Shown here: positions 50,331 through 61,749 of the stretch, piece by piece
How the letters are laid out: every line of letters begins with the position of its first letter
Position numbering within the stretch: the first letter of the stretch is position 1
Source: Mesostigma viride
Lineage: Eukaryota > Streptophyta > Mesostigmatophyceae > Mesostigmatales > Mesostigmataceae
Reading direction: 5' to 3'
Length of the DNA: 64,000 nt
NCBI GenBank assembly: GCA_009746045.1
Contig: RPFO01000034.1
Span: 1 to 64,000, forward strand
Notes under the pieces: model-generated
What the model saw: the letters and a program-made list of their open reading frames with translations, nothing else
Told to the model about the DNA's origin: nothing
The model's database searches: none
Translations under genes and position numbers: made by a program

Positions 50331-50769
50331 CGAGCCTAGCTTGAACCTTAATTGCCTTGTTGAGCTTCATTGCATGGGCATTCTTCGTTAGATTGTGACA
50401 TTGGTATTGTAACGACTAAAAGTAACGTAGTGGAGCTGCGGTCTTAATGAACTTTCATGATTTTTAGTGGAACTGACGTCTTAACGATTTATTATTATTA
50501 TGGTGCATGTCATGACTACAATTTGCATCGTTTTTCTGTGGAAACTACATGTCAAAGCTTCGTGCACAAGTGGCTAGAAACCATACCTGGCTAGGGTGAG
50601 GCAGCGTGGGGGGCAGGAGGGAGGGGGGGGGGGGGGGCGACACTTTACTTTGGGGAACACTTGCGGGGAGGTACGTGATATTATTCCATTGATTTCACAC
50701 TAAGTTGGAATACTGGCTGTCAAGTGAGCAAACTCTTGGCCAACTGAGCAAACTCTAGGCCACCAACTC

Positions 50770-52204
50770 ATGTAGGATTTTTTGCATGGCGGTAGATGAG
50801 TCAGGATGGGGCTCGTTTTGAAAGAGAGCTGAGTAGTAGCGGTGACCGCTTTGTAGTATGGAGGTGATGTCCCGGTGGCTACCGTGTTCGTCTTGGATTT
50901 CCGTGATTATAAGAGGAGTGAGCTTTAGGGGTAGGGATCAGAGCAAAAAACTCTTTGGTCATTCGTTCTCCTACCTGGTGCCACCACAGATTTTCTGAGT
51001 CTAGTGCTAGAGTGTGACGCTCGAAACGAAGTTTGTCTAGTTCGGTCTGGGCTCTTTGAAGTTTTGTTAGTTCCGAGTGGTATAGGGTAGGCTTCGCTTG
51101 GAGTTTATTCACTATACGTTGGTAGTACCGATAGTCCTGTCCTTTCTGGCGGCGGATACTTTTTGTGAATACAGTTGGGAAAATTCTAGAATGTTGGCTA
51201 GTAGGCCCTCCTGCATCCAACTGCAGCAGTCGGTGTAGCTACCCTTACTTGCTCTCCACGACTGCCAGCGTGTCATGATCTCAAAGTAGTACTTATCGTC
51301 CGCGAGTAGGTGTTTGTTTAGGCGGGGAATGCCGGGGCCCCGGGCGGAGTTGGTGTGATGGGCCAGGGTAACGATGAGTGGGTAGTGATCAGAAAAATTA
51401 ACAGAACGGTCGACCGATGCGTAGCAAACCAGGTCGGACGCCCATGTGGGAGTGATGTAGATTTTATCAAGACGACGAGTAGTGCGTACATTTAATCGTG
51501 TGGCCAGCCAAGTGGGCCCGTGGTCTCGTGAGCGGATGACATCCTGTAAGTTCAGGTCCAGGATCTGTCTACTGAAGGCCGCTGTGCGCATGGGGGGGTG
51601 TTCATCCAGATCGATATTGAAATCGCCCATCAACACAATTTCGAACCCCTGCAGGAATAGGGTTATCTCACATGTGAGATAAGGTCAGCGACCATTTTGA
51701 AAAGGGAAGGGTAGAAGGAGGCTTGATCCGCTGGCTCCGTTGGGGCATATACGCTGATAATGTATCCCTTATTTCCTGCCCATGTACTGTAATAGACTGT
51801 CGCGTCCAGCGGCCTTGCCAGCTAGCCGCCGCTGTGTCTGTAGCTTCAGCCCAGTCCTGGCATGTCAGCGTAGGGTTGGGAGGTTTACGATATTGAATGA
51901 GGGCAGTGCCCCCTTGTGTACCTCGTGCCCATGCCCATCGGTGAACTGTCCGGCTGGGTGCAAGTGCTCTAGCGGCCCTGAGAGCTGTGCGTGTGGCAGC
52001 TTCTTGGATTTTATGTTCCTGCAGGCCTATCCAAATGTCATGTGAGGGGCCCACGTAACGCTCGAGCAAGTTGTGCAACGCATTCGCTAGCTCTCGGGTG
52101 CTGGGTATACGTTGTCCCTGCCCTGCTGTGTTTGTTCCGTATGTGTTCAGCCCCCTGACATTCCACGTTACTAGTGTGAGCTGACTCATGGCTATGATAT
52201 ACAT
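50770..52204 (-). pseudogene. LINE2 endonuclease and linker
   Basis: Frame 51668-52204 opens ORF2 with the APE endonuclease N-terminus (TLVTWNVRGLNTYG; DIWIGLQEHKIQEA). Frame 51112-51636 has the second half (MLMGDFNIDLDEHP, then TRRLDKIYITPTW and NFSDHYPLIVT). Frames 50879-51220 and a third downstream (LTPLIITEIQDEHGSHRDI) form the linker to RT, with ALDSENLWWHQVGERMTKEF typical of LINEs. Frameshifts near 51.65 and 50.92 kb disable it. Confidence 0.85.
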
Positions 52205-52210
52205 AGGGAA

Positions 52211-53878
52211 TTAGAGGGGGGACAAGGGCGGAAGCAGGCGTACCTGGCTGGCGTCGGGGTGAGGGCGCTTGCCTTTCACTGCTGATGCCGCGCCCACTGT
52301 CGCAGAGGTGCCGAGTTCCGCATCAGTGAGGTCGAGGTCCGATGGCAGGCTGTCCGAGTCCTGGTCTGCTGCCCGCATGCCCCTGGGATCGGGGTCGCTG
52401 GTGGGTGGGGCTGAGACTGAAGGCGTTGGCGCGCCCGTCGAGTGGCGGGTCAGGGACCTAAACTGGTCGATGTCGATGCCCGACACGGCCAGCGCTTTGG
52501 CCAGTTCCACCGGGGCCCAGCGGCAGCCGGTAAGGGGCAGCGCGGCACCCCTCGTGTGAGTGGTCGTGCAGGGGATAATGATCTGGATGGTGTGCCAACG
52601 GGTGGTGGCATTAATTGGGCTCAATGGCCCGCATACGCAGGGACGTCGTGGCGGCTGTCCACCGTCACGATCTCGCTCATGCCCATGTCCCGCAGCTTCG
52701 TGGTGGCGTTCGCAAACATGTCTAATGGCATGGCCGTGCCGCGTCTGACGATAGCCCCCGTGGGTGACCACCTGAGAAGAAATGGTTCCTGCGCCTCATT
52801 GAGAGGGCACAGGACGGTCCCCTGTTCCGCCGGGTAGGAAATCAGCATGATCACTTCCAAACCAAGCTGGGCGGTGCGCGGAAGCTCCAATGCAGCGACC
52901 GCGTTCCATGGGGCCAGGGCGGTGAGAAGCCAAGCCGTGATGGTCTTAGCGCGGTCGTTGACGGGGGTGCGATTGTCGCCTATAAGGAGGCTGTACCGGT
53001 GGCGTCGGCGTAACGCTTCTGTTTGGTGATGGCTGCGCGAGAGCGCTCCGGGCATTCTTTGCTGACGTGTTCCCTCGTGGCAAAGCAGCTAACGCAGACG
53101 GGATCCTCGTAATTCACTTGAGTGGTGATGAAGTTAATACCCCTGGCATTGGCGTACTTCTGATCGAGGTACTGTGATGATGTCGGGGATGCAGCGGGGG
53201 GCGTTGCCGGAGTAGCCGCCTGGCATGCCAATAATGTGGTCAGCACCCTTGTCCTTGACTCCCATGTCCGGGTCGAAGTGGGGGGTGTAACCCATGACGG
53301 CTGTCTGTACGCGCCGTGTGTCGCTGCCGGCAGTCCTATGCAGGGGTGTGTCGGTATCTTCTATGATTACGATGTTGGAAGCTGTCCCCCACGTCCCGAC
53401 GACGAGTCGAAGCATATGCTCCTGCCTGTAGAGCGCTGAAACATTGTATAAGGTTAAGGTGTAGGCTGCCGGCAGGTCTTCTGGCATGATCAAGCGACGG
53501 AGTCGGAGTGCCTTGCCCGCCACCGTGACGAACGCCTCTTGCTCAGTTCCCCGCTTCCGTGTGCTTGGTAAGTGCTGCTGTGGCATCCGCTGCTGTAGGA
53601 AATTTGACATGGATGTTGGGCTGGTTCTTGACCCCCCCACAGATGGCGCCCCCTATTTGGCTCATGGTCTGCTCGACGGCGCGCCGTTCAGGTCCGGACA
53701 CGTCGCGGCCATGGATGAGGACGACCAGGAGTCTCTGCTGCATTGATTTTGCCAGTTCATCCATGGCCGGGCTCCATCTGACCCTGCCGGATACTTTATC
53801 TGCAGTCGTAGGTTCTGTGTAGGTCCCCATGGCGAGGTGAGGTTGGACCTGCGAAAGGTGCAAGACAGGGCGCAACAA
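52211..53878 (-). pseudogene. LINE2 ORF1 with CCHC-like knuckle
   Basis: At least four frames together form ORF1: 53543-53878 (N-terminus, SMQQRLLVVLIHGRDVSGPE, then HVKFPTAADATAALTKH, resembling an RRM-like edge), 53134-53640, 52980-53246 with a knuckle CVSCFATREHVSKEC (C-x2-C-x5-H-x4-C, one residue longer than normal), 52621-53055 and a Pro/Asp-rich C-terminus at 52211-52771. It would bind LINE RNA. All parts are joined only through frameshifts. Confidence 0.65.
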
Positions 53879-53900
53879 GAACAGGGCGTGGGCGTGAGAT

Positions 53901-54504
53901 AGTCGTTAAAAGAAGAGAGGCCTACTGTGCAGTGTGCTATGAGAAGAACCAAAGCGATTGGAAAGGCTGCATTACACCCACGTCTGGGTAATGGCAGCAG
54001 GTATTGAAAAAATTCGTTATGAGGGTATCTCGGTGATAGCGGATCACCAGGTGTGGCGATAACTATTCCATATAGTCATTGCGCCTGTGAAAGGGAAACC
54101 GAGGGTACAGGAGGTCAGGCTCCGTGGAGACTACTTGCCCACCCAGATGGAGGGGCCCAGGCCAAGTCCATCCTGCCAATGGGTTTTCGAATCCGAGCCG
54201 TGGCTCACTGACCGAATGCCATAGTGGGGTAGCCGTCACTAGAAACAGTGAGGCGAAGGGCGGACTTACGATTTTCGTAAGGCCTGCTCCTTACACCCAC
54301 ACGTTTCAAGTGACGGCTAGCGTTTCCGCCCCTCAAGAGAGGTGTCTAGACGTACCTTTTCGTGCTGAATCCGAAAAGTTGTTTCGCGTTTAGATTACTA
54401 CGTAAGGTGCAATCCCGTCCGCCGTCAGGGCCACCATATAGCCAGGTCCCGTCCAATACGACAAAAAAAATTCAATTCAGCGCGGGAATACTCAACTCAA
54501 GTTC
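53901..54504. other. Probable LINE2 5' region; nothing else seen
   Basis: Upstream of LINE2 ORF1 on the minus strand. Only one plus frame of 89 codons (54124-54393) without motifs. Ends at the GTTCAGTTCAGTTCC junction of the next repeat. Confidence 0.4.
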
Positions 54505-54960
54505 AGTTCAGTTCCATTGGATCCCACGCCGGTCATAGCTGGACACTAGCCCGACAGAGCTACACGTATCACTAGAGAGTTCAAGCTCGAACTTCCATGA
54601 CGGTTACAGCGGACAACTATACCGACTTTTGACGAGCTACGTAGGGCATACCGTTCAGACCTGAGGTCACCTGGAATCTAACATGGACCCAGGATGGTTA
54701 CTGCCGTTCCGCGGCCAGGCGGAGGCCGGGGGCCACGTCGATGTGCATCCGGGAAGTACAGTTGTTGTTGTTGTTGTTGTTGTTGTTTCCCACGCCGCCC
54801 AAGGGCAGCAGAGATCTATAGTGGCCGAGGGCCGGATATATTTAGTATCGGTGGTACTATCGGGGCACTGGGACATGGACGGTTGCATCATCGGATACCT
54901 ATGCGTGAATTCACAGCAAGATGTATCCTGGCAATCGATCTCATGCCAAGCTAGTAGCCT
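54505..54960. repeat. Dispersed repeat with (GTT)n, copy 2
   Basis: 54508-54790 matches 14870-15150. The part after (GTT)n (54834-54900, GTGGCCGAGGGCCGGATATA then TCGGTGGTACTATCGGGGCA) recurs inverted at 56624-56770, so the full unit is at least 450 bp. CACGTCGACGTGGCCCCC-like sequence recurs at 55650-55690. Confidence 0.75.
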
Positions 54961-55007
54961 CGATGGAGTGGCATAGGGGGATAGCACATTACCAGATACG
55001 ACGTGGA

Positions 55008-55027
55008 TTAATTAATTAATTAATTAG
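55008..55027 (-). repeat. (TTAA)n tail of a LINE1-family fragment
   Basis: ATTAATTAATTAATTAATTA lies at the 3' side of the minus-strand LINE fragment at 55190-55680, with a preceding AGATAGCTTA-like segment also found after LINE1 near 35010. Confidence 0.6.
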
Positions 55028-55189
55028 ACTCGTGCTCCCGTTGGGGAGTCACGGAGCATTAACCCCGATGGATGGATGGGTGGGTGCAAACAGTCCTACC
55101 GGTCTAAGCTATCTACATGATTCAGCTACCTACGTCATCTATCTAACAGCAACTAACTACAACATCTATCTATACAGCCTCACGTGGCC

Positions 55190-55680
55190 CTAGGGGAGCT
55201 GTCTGGCATGCCTCCCGTGGGTTTGCACACGCGGGCGCTTCCCCATAGGGGGGGGCTCGTTGTCCTCTATAACCTGGGCCCACTTGGCCTTGTCCATCAT
55301 CTTCTTCCAAATCACGGAGAGGCCTAGGCCCCCCATGTCCTCTACTAGCTCTTCTTTGAAGGTGCGGGCCTTGCGGCGTCTAACGTCAGGGGGCCCGGCC
55401 CACGTCAGGAGGTGCCGGCCAGGCTGAGCTGGTCGCAGTCCTGCGGGGGGGCCACGTGAGGTGTCTACATGGTTCAATGGTGCGAGCAAGGTGCCCTACT
55501 AGTTGCAGGCGCCGCTGCTTAATGGTGCTGGTGATATATGGCATGCCCTGGTACAGGTCCTCCGTCATTGCGGACATGAGCAGCATATCCTACTCTGAAA
55601 ATGGAACGCAGCGTGTTGGTGACCGCGCCGTCCAGCTTGACGTGGATACTTCCCGGGTGCACGTCGACGTGGCCCCCGCC
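55190..55680 (-). pseudogene. LINE1-family C-terminal fragment
   Basis: Frame 55386-55586 gives EDLYQGMPYITSTIKQRRLQ with LVGHLAR, matching DLYADLPYVSHIIRHRRL with GLAGHLAR of LINE1 at 34.6 kb. Frame 55190-55489 gives GLGLSVIWKKMMDKAKWAQV, matching GLSVIWRQMVRKDRWQVV. RT and endonuclease are absent, and two frames are needed, so it is a 5'-truncated dead copy. Confidence 0.7.
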
Positions 55681-55966
55681 CCGCGCCTAGCCGGACTCGC
55701 AACACGGAGCAGCGGTAGTCTCCTCGAGGGGTTGGTGCAGGATGTATGGACCTGGGCGTGTGGGGTGGGCCGGGGGGGCCATGGGTCTGTTTGGTGGCAT
55801 GTGGTCGTGGTCAGTCAGGTCGGTCACAGCTAGTGCATCGCTAGAACGGGTAAGTACAGTAGCCATGCCGTATCTGGTAAATGTGCTCTCCGGGATTTCT
55901 TATTCCGGCGCCCAATGGCCTCCAGGACAGGCGCGCCGCGCCAGACTCGCCTGCCTTTTGGCGCAT
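55681..55966. other. Unassigned sequence
   Basis: GC-rich, open on the plus strand in part (55456-55833 overlaps the LINE fragment), but without identifiable domains. Confidence 0.35.
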
Positions 55967-55967
55967 A

Positions 55968-56050
55968 CTAGCCGTTTGCAACTAATTCAACTAGCCGTTT
56001 GCACCTAATTCAACTAGCCGTTTGCACATAATTCAACTAGCCGTTTGCTG
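55968..56050. repeat. 23-bp tandem repeat
   Basis: About 3.6 copies of CTAGCCGTTTGCAACTAATT plus CAA, differing at one or two central bases. Confidence 0.9.
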
Positions 56051-56309
56051 GAAATTCGGTTGATGGTCTAGGTACTCGCCGGTTGAAGTTTCCCAAAAAA
56101 CTGGACCTTTTTCTACTGACCGTACCACTACAGCCGCAGATGCAAAAACATTAAACAAAGATCCACCGTCGGCTAAGTTTTGTCCAATGGCGGGTAACGC
56201 GGCTAATCGTGCATCCCCCTTCCCACGCACCTCTCCAACTAAATTGGCTTCGCCCTTTCTTCGAACCTTTGGTTCTTCCGAAAATGGGCTCCGCCGGATC
56301 ATCAAGCAT

Positions 56310-56520
56310 GTTTGATGTTGGATGCCTGAGACTATTGTAGCATCTGCTGGCGTCAGCGGCTAGTGCCGGCGGCCGGCCAGGCCCCGGCGGCCGACCGGTA
56401 CTGGTACCTAGCTGTGCGGCAAACGGCTGGCCGGGACGCCGGCTGCTGCCCGGCATAAGCCGGCTGCCGGCGTCATAATTATTTTGCCGGCGTGGCGCCG
56501 GCCGTACAGTTAAAAAAAGT
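56310..56520. other. GCCGGC-rich segment
   Basis: GCCGGC or GGCCGG recurs more than ten times in about 170 bp, giving overlapping palindromes. No gene. A minus-strand frame 56033-56456 in two registers has no motif. Confidence 0.6.
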
Positions 56521-56623
56521 CAAAAATAATCCCTGGACCCTGCCTGGACGGAGTGTGCTGTTTTGGCTGGATGTCCCCCCTCCTGGATACGCCACGTTGA
56601 GCCACGTTGTGAGCTCACGCGAG

Positions 56624-56960
56624 GGTATCCGATGATGCAACCGTCCATGTCACAATGCCCCGATAGTACCACCGATTCAAAATAGATCTGTAACTATAAA
56701 GATCTGTAACTTTACAGATCTGTAACTTTACAGATCTGTAAAGTTAGGTTATATCCGGCCCTCGGCCACTGCCCACAACAGTATAGATATAGATATAGAT
56801 TCTCTGCTACCCATGTGCGGCGTTGAGTTGAGTTGAGTTGAGCTTATTCCCGCGTGTGGGCGGGAATACTGCGGGAATAACGTGCCCATGTGCGGTGTGG
56901 GACACAGCAACAACAAAAGCAACAACAACAGCAACAACAACAACATCGGTTTTCCTGATC
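56624..56960. repeat. Inverted copy of the 54.8-kb repeat with a 19-bp tandem
   Basis: Reverse complement of 54834-54900 split by 56680-56745, which consists of about three and a half copies of AGATCTGTAACTTTAC. It ends in (CAA)n at 56908-56943, corresponding to the (GTT)n of the other copies. Confidence 0.7.
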
Positions 56961-58038
56961 AAAATCGGATTATTTTGTCAGATTGATGTCGTGTTGCCGT
57001 CTCGTGGACCCCCCCCCTTGAATAATAATAATCTCGACGAATGCCGGCGCCCTCGGCAGTCGGCCGTTAGAATCTGCTACGCTATAGAATCAGCTACGCT
57101 AGAATCTGCGTTAGAATCTGCTACGCTAAGCTCCGGCCCTATAGACTCTGCTGCCCATGTGGGGCGTGGGATAGCTATGCTGCGTAAGATACGGCCCTCG
57201 GCCAATTTTAGACTAGGCGAATTGCGGCCCTAAAGACCTGGCCACCTGGGTACAACAAGCTCTTGTGTAGCGATTATGGAGGGTGGGATCCAACAACAAC
57301 AAACTCGGACGCAAAAGCTACGATTGGGAAGCATGGATGCCGATTGAGGAGCTGAGACGTACAAAATGCACTGAATGTGGCATACTTACGATCGACTTAG
57401 TGTTACGTTCTCGTGTAGTCAGTAGCAATGATTTCGAGCGGCAAGGGGATAGTAACTCCGCGATGGGTCAATCACTACCCATTTAATTTTCTCATTTACT
57501 TTTGCCTACTTAATCAGTACGTTACAACGTTGTTGTTCGTTACGGGGGAAATCGAGGCTGTATCCTGTCCATGCGAGATCTGCCCCTGTTATTGTCCTTG
57601 CACAGACCGCAGGGCTTCTCAATTTGCCATCGTAGGGCATGCCGATTTCATATCTGTTCAGAGTTATAAATCCGACGGCATCACGGGTATAGGGTTCCAG
57701 CTGTTCAGCGGTGCTAGCAAGGCTGCTCGAGACAGGGACTTGCAGCTGTCTGTTTATCGCCCGTTCTCGGTACGCGACGCGTTCGCGTGTTAACGTTTAA
57801 GTGCTTCCTTTGAAAGGGGAGGGTCATATGGCATCCCTGTATGGCGTTCAGGCAGTGTGTGTATGTGTTCGTAGGGACTGTCTTCAAGCGGGTTTGTAAT
57901 GAACAGTTAAGAGGGAAGTACTTCAGGTCGTTGGCTGATATTGCTGTGCGTAAACCTACATTACCTTGCGTTTGTCAGCACGATACACGACCTCAACCCG
58001 CTTTTTGAACAAAAAATCGAGGCATCCTAACAAGCAGT
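56961..58038. other. No convincing gene
   Basis: Includes a small repeat of AGAATCTGCTACGCT near 57069-57135. Plus frames 57283-57486 and 57428-57793 are short; the latter has a Cys-rich stretch CPCEICPCYCPC but no known domain. Might hold the promoter of the host gene to the right. Confidence 0.35.
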
Positions 58039-58068
58039 TTGGGTTTCTCCTATGTGTTGTGCTTCATG

Positions 58069-58188
58069 GATGCCACCGCAACAATTGCTGCTGCGATCTT
58101 GCAGGCGGAGGATGCCTCTAGGCTTCTTCAAGCACTGGTCAGGGAAGCATCAGTGAATGGGATGGTGGCGACCTTGTACAATGAGATG
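58069..58188 (+). CDS. Host gene, candidate first coding exon
   Basis: Begins MDATATIAAAILQAEDAS and runs in phase 0 to a GTGCGT donor at 58189, a common chlorophyte donor. An in-frame TTGCAG acceptor at 58099-58104 means that the exon may instead start at 58105 (AEDASRLLQALV...). The next compatible acceptor in phase 0 is at 61748-61749. The predicted intron contains piggyBac copy C. A similar short exon ending in ATG followed by GTG lies at the right edge of the window. Confidence 0.45.
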
Positions 58189-58739
58189 GTGCGTATTTTG
58201 CCCACAAGCTGGCGGCACCAGCTCATGTATTATGTACTTATACAGTGGTACCTCCTATATTAGGTCATATGTTCATGAGCAACTGCGCTCGCGATGAAAA
58301 AGGGTGCCTTTTCTGCTGCCCAGGTCAGTACCAGATTATAATGCAGTACACGGCTACCATCTGCATGCAAGTGTGACAGGCACGGAAGTATTGTTGATAG
58401 CAGCTTGTGGAAATTCTGTACATATTTCCTGCCTTTCTGGCATTGTTATATTTTTTTGACATGTTTTCTTACGAGTACGAAATTGCTGGCAGCTGCATGT
58501 GATCTATATAATATACCACTATAAAAAGCGCGGAAGGGTACCGTTGGTCTTTAAAGTCATGATGCGAAATTCAAGGCTTGGAGGATACTACCCGCGTGAC
58601 GCGCATGGCGCGCCGGCAGGTGCACGGCCCACCTCCGGAGCACAGGGAAAGAGCGCGGTTCCTAATTTTCCCTCCGGAGCAAATCATTTGAAGGAGCGCG
58701 GTACTATGAGCTACGGGATAGGGACAAGGGATGGAAGGA

Positions 58740-59000
58740 ATTTCAGTGGTGACAGGCGACGGGCAACTAGCCATGGGCAATGTCAGCGAGGGACGTTGGA
58801 AGCTAGCTATTGCAGCAGCGAGCCACGGGCCACTAGCCACGCTCCACTAGCCACGGTCAACTAGCCACGGGTCACTAGCCACAGGCAGTTTCAGCGAAGG
58901 GACGGAAGGAATTTCGGCATCGACTGGCCGCGGGCAACTAGCCACGTGTCACTACTAACTACTAACAGGCAACTAGCCACAGTGAGTGACGGAAGTATGA
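58740..59000. repeat. CTAGCCACGG minisatellite
   Basis: Irregular ~13-18-bp units containing CTAGCCACGGG or CTAGCCACG, at least ten copies, within the predicted intron of the host gene. The surrounding 58189-59414 has no other feature. Confidence 0.75.
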
Positions 59001-59418
59001 AGGAAACTCAATGGGCCGCTATGTAGCCAGTCGGGCAACTAACCACGGGCATCAGGCACCGAAGGTCACCGGGACGGGAAAAATCTCATGGGCACCGCGC
59101 CACGGGCGACGGGAATTTAGATTGCACGCGGACTTGATTTGGAGTCTCGAATAGAAATAGGGGCTTGACCCTATCTGGTCTTATTGTGTGCAGATAAATG
59201 GAATAAGAGCACTAGTCAGTGTCCTGTGGCAAGATCCTATGAATAATCCTCAACGGCATTATCCAATCTTATGCCAGGGGAATTTATGCATTATCGCTCC
59301 GTGCTATCAAACTAGGAATGTACTATCCCTGTATGAAGAAAGGTATTGGTAAGTATGTAGTATGAGCGAATCATGTCTGCATGATTTTTGCAAAAGTATA
59401 AAACTTCTTAGTCCTTAA

Positions 59419-61126
59419 CCCCTAAATGGGCAGAAATACTGCCGATGCATCGGCTGTAACTTCACAATTTTGCAAACCAGATGCCTGCCCATATCCAATG
59501 GCTGTCCTTGGGGGCCAAGCATGTCCATGAGTTGCCCTTCGGGTTGATACATTACAACCTTACATATATGCAGGGTAGGCCATGTATAACTACCATCAAA
59601 GTCAGGGGGATCAAGACGCGCGTTTTCATTTTTGGTAGAATGTGCATTTTGAATTATGCTATAAGAGCTGGGCACCTACCACTTCAGGGATGATAAACAA
59701 TTAGTTGCTGAACAGTTTGAGACATTGGGGTCATCGTTTGGTTGGGTATGCCAGCAGTTACACCCAGTACAGCCCATAGGGGTACTGTTGGTAAAAAGCA
59801 ACCAAGGGGGTAGGGGTGGGCATACTACCTACTAATAAGGCCACCAACCATGTCATTCAATACATTTCCCTTCCACAATGATGGGGAAACATAACTGCAT
59901 CATCACACTGCCCTTACATGGCACCTATGTGCAGGTGCCACCTTGTCCATGCACGTAGGTATTAACGTGGTACGGATACCCTACGCAAGGCATGCATTCT
60001 AGGAGGCAGCCACCAACAAACTAGTGATGTTAAGCCTATTTCAGCCTGCCCTAGCAAGGATAGACTAGGCCTAGGCTGCTATAGCTTGCCAGGTGATGGC
60101 CAGCACACCTGGTGGCACATGCTGACAATGGGAAGCTTCTACTCACCGGTTACATGCTTGATGATGCCACAGAGACCAGCCAACTGCCTCACACTCATGC
60201 AATATGTGTGTGGAAAATGTATAACAAACATATATGGAGGTATTCAAACCCATACAGCCTCTAAAACTTATCACCATCGCACTATGGCAGGTCAACTGAT
60301 CGCACTATGGCAGGTCAACTGACTGAGGGAAGCATCTAAGAATGGTGTTTTAGGAAGGGGCCAGGCCATGGTCAAAAAAGAGCATGAATAGTGCAAAAAG
60401 AATGTGCTACACAAGCTAGAACGTATATATAAACGTCAAACATCGATAGGAAAACGATGATTAAGCTTTACCAGGCATGGATGGCGTTACCTTGGCCCAG
60501 GCGGTGGCCGCAAAATTGCGCATTGCGGCACACCAAAGTTGTGCAGCATGGTCGCTAGATTCGGCGATTTCTGGCCACCCTTGCACGTTTACGACTACAA
60601 TTCATCATAAAACGTACAAAGAAACTGATGTATCCTGTAAAATACGCCGGAAAGGTATTGCTGTCAACGTTTCTATAGTCCGGCCTGATCGCAGTTTTTT
60701 CCAGCAAGAACGCTGCCGACACCTATCAAATGGCATTCCCGCGAACCAAAAATTGGCCTGTATCATCTTTAGGACGTATAAAATCAATTTCCTGAGTTTG
60801 GTCAGAAAATTCGAACGAAAACGTAAATGCCATGCGTGGGCGCAAGCCGCAATTGGCCAGGTCGTCGTTTTCCGGAATGCACGTTGTACGTGAAAAAGTA
60901 CCCTGACCCCTTGTACTTTGACCGGCCAGAACACCTCTATAACTTTGTCAGAAGTATGCAAACCCTAGTACCATGCTGTGAGGAAAAGTATAAACTTTCG
61001 ATCTTCTCAGCTAAACTTTTCCTAATTCTCAATAGTTTTCGTGGCATTTGGTCCCCCGAGAAGGGGCCGACGCGTCGGCTGTAACTCAGTTTTAGGCGAA
61101 AAATCGGCAGCCAGACCATTTAGGGG
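59419..61126. mobile_element. piggyBac-like non-autonomous element, copy C (1,708 bp)
   Basis: TTAA at 59415-59418 and 61127-61130, ends CCCCTAAATGGGC...CCATTTAGGGG, and subterminal GCCGATGCATCGGC and GCCGACGCGTCGGC palindromes. Same orientation as copy A. Its version of the 142-codon frame (60477-60893) is 138 codons long because of an indel near the end. It lies in a predicted intron of the host gene. Confidence 0.9.
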
Positions 61127-61130
61127 TTAA

Positions 61131-61749
61131 GAGTATATAAGTCCTGATATCATGCCGCTGCCTGCATAAGGCTGGATTATATACCGAATAGGTACAGGAT
61201 TATTGTTGCAATCAATGCTTCAACAGGGACATTCACATCTGGCATAGTTAAGCATCATGCTTAAAATTTACTGCTTACTGCGGATCGCAGTGAGGCATGT
61301 CACTCACAATCAGGCTATTCATGTCAGCGTTCAGGCACTCCATGAGCACATTGCTGTAGGAACTTTTTCTTTAAAAACCGTCAATACAATTCTATCCAAT
61401 ATATCAATACCTATGTAAGCTGTGACAGTATTTTATGACGCTATCCACAATGCCATGTAGCGCACTATCTCCTGCTTAGTGTGAGACCTTTGCATCAACT
61501 CATGATGGCAGTAACAATGCCCATGGCAGGGAGTTGCCATCAATTGCCATTTTCCTGTACCCATTCAGCTACTGACGTAGTAGTACATAGACAGCACCCT
61601 ACCGCCTACGGGCTTTCTACTGAAGCTCATGTGTATGCTGATGACGTCGGTGCATTATTTATTTATTTTAACTCATTTATACGTCTTTCTGCAATTTTTT
61701 TCCTGATGGATTGGATTACCATTATTGTTGGTTTATACTATATGTCCAG
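61131..61749. other. Intron sequence of the host gene
   Basis: No recognisable element. A plus frame 61481-61924 overlaps the exon in another frame and is regarded as spurious. Confidence 0.4.

Larger units (their letters stand above)
48499..50769. mobile_element. TIR element inserted in LINE2 (2.27 kb)
   Basis: Ends are imperfect inverted repeats of about 35 bp: GAGTTGGTGGCCGTAAGTTT left, GAGTTGGTGGCCTAGAGTTT read inward from the right, continuing with CTCAGTTGG-CAAG. Flanks share ATG (48496-48498, 50770-50772), a possible 3-bp target duplication. LINE2 linker coding lies on one side and RT on the other. Inside are a 30-bp near-perfect palindrome (48591-48620), a zinc-finger-like ORF, a small minus ORF, a Gly-Met repeat and a G homopolymer near 50625. 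No transposase catalytic domain is visible, so superfamily is not assigned. Confidence 0.7.
45892..53900 (-). mobile_element. LINE2, decayed non-LTR retrotransposon
   Basis: Reading 53.9 to 45.9 kb on the minus strand: ORF1 with a CCHC-like knuckle, ORF2 with APE endonuclease, linker, RT and a C-terminal domain, then a 3' region. Frameshifts split every ORF. It is interrupted by a TIR element (48499-50769) and a SINE (46145-46293), and its 3' end abuts the gypsy element. A second fragment of the family lies at 13320-13960. Confidence 0.8.

Noticed and set aside
49636..50391. Met/Pro-, His/Ala- and Gly/Met-rich frames up to 244 codons
   Set aside because: All reading frames of the (GGCATG)n repeat are open; a real Gly-Met protein cannot be told from the repeat without transcript data.
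54120..54400. Possible structured RNA with GAATCCGAG and inverted TTACG/CGTAA motifs
   Set aside because: Short pairings only; no family recognised.
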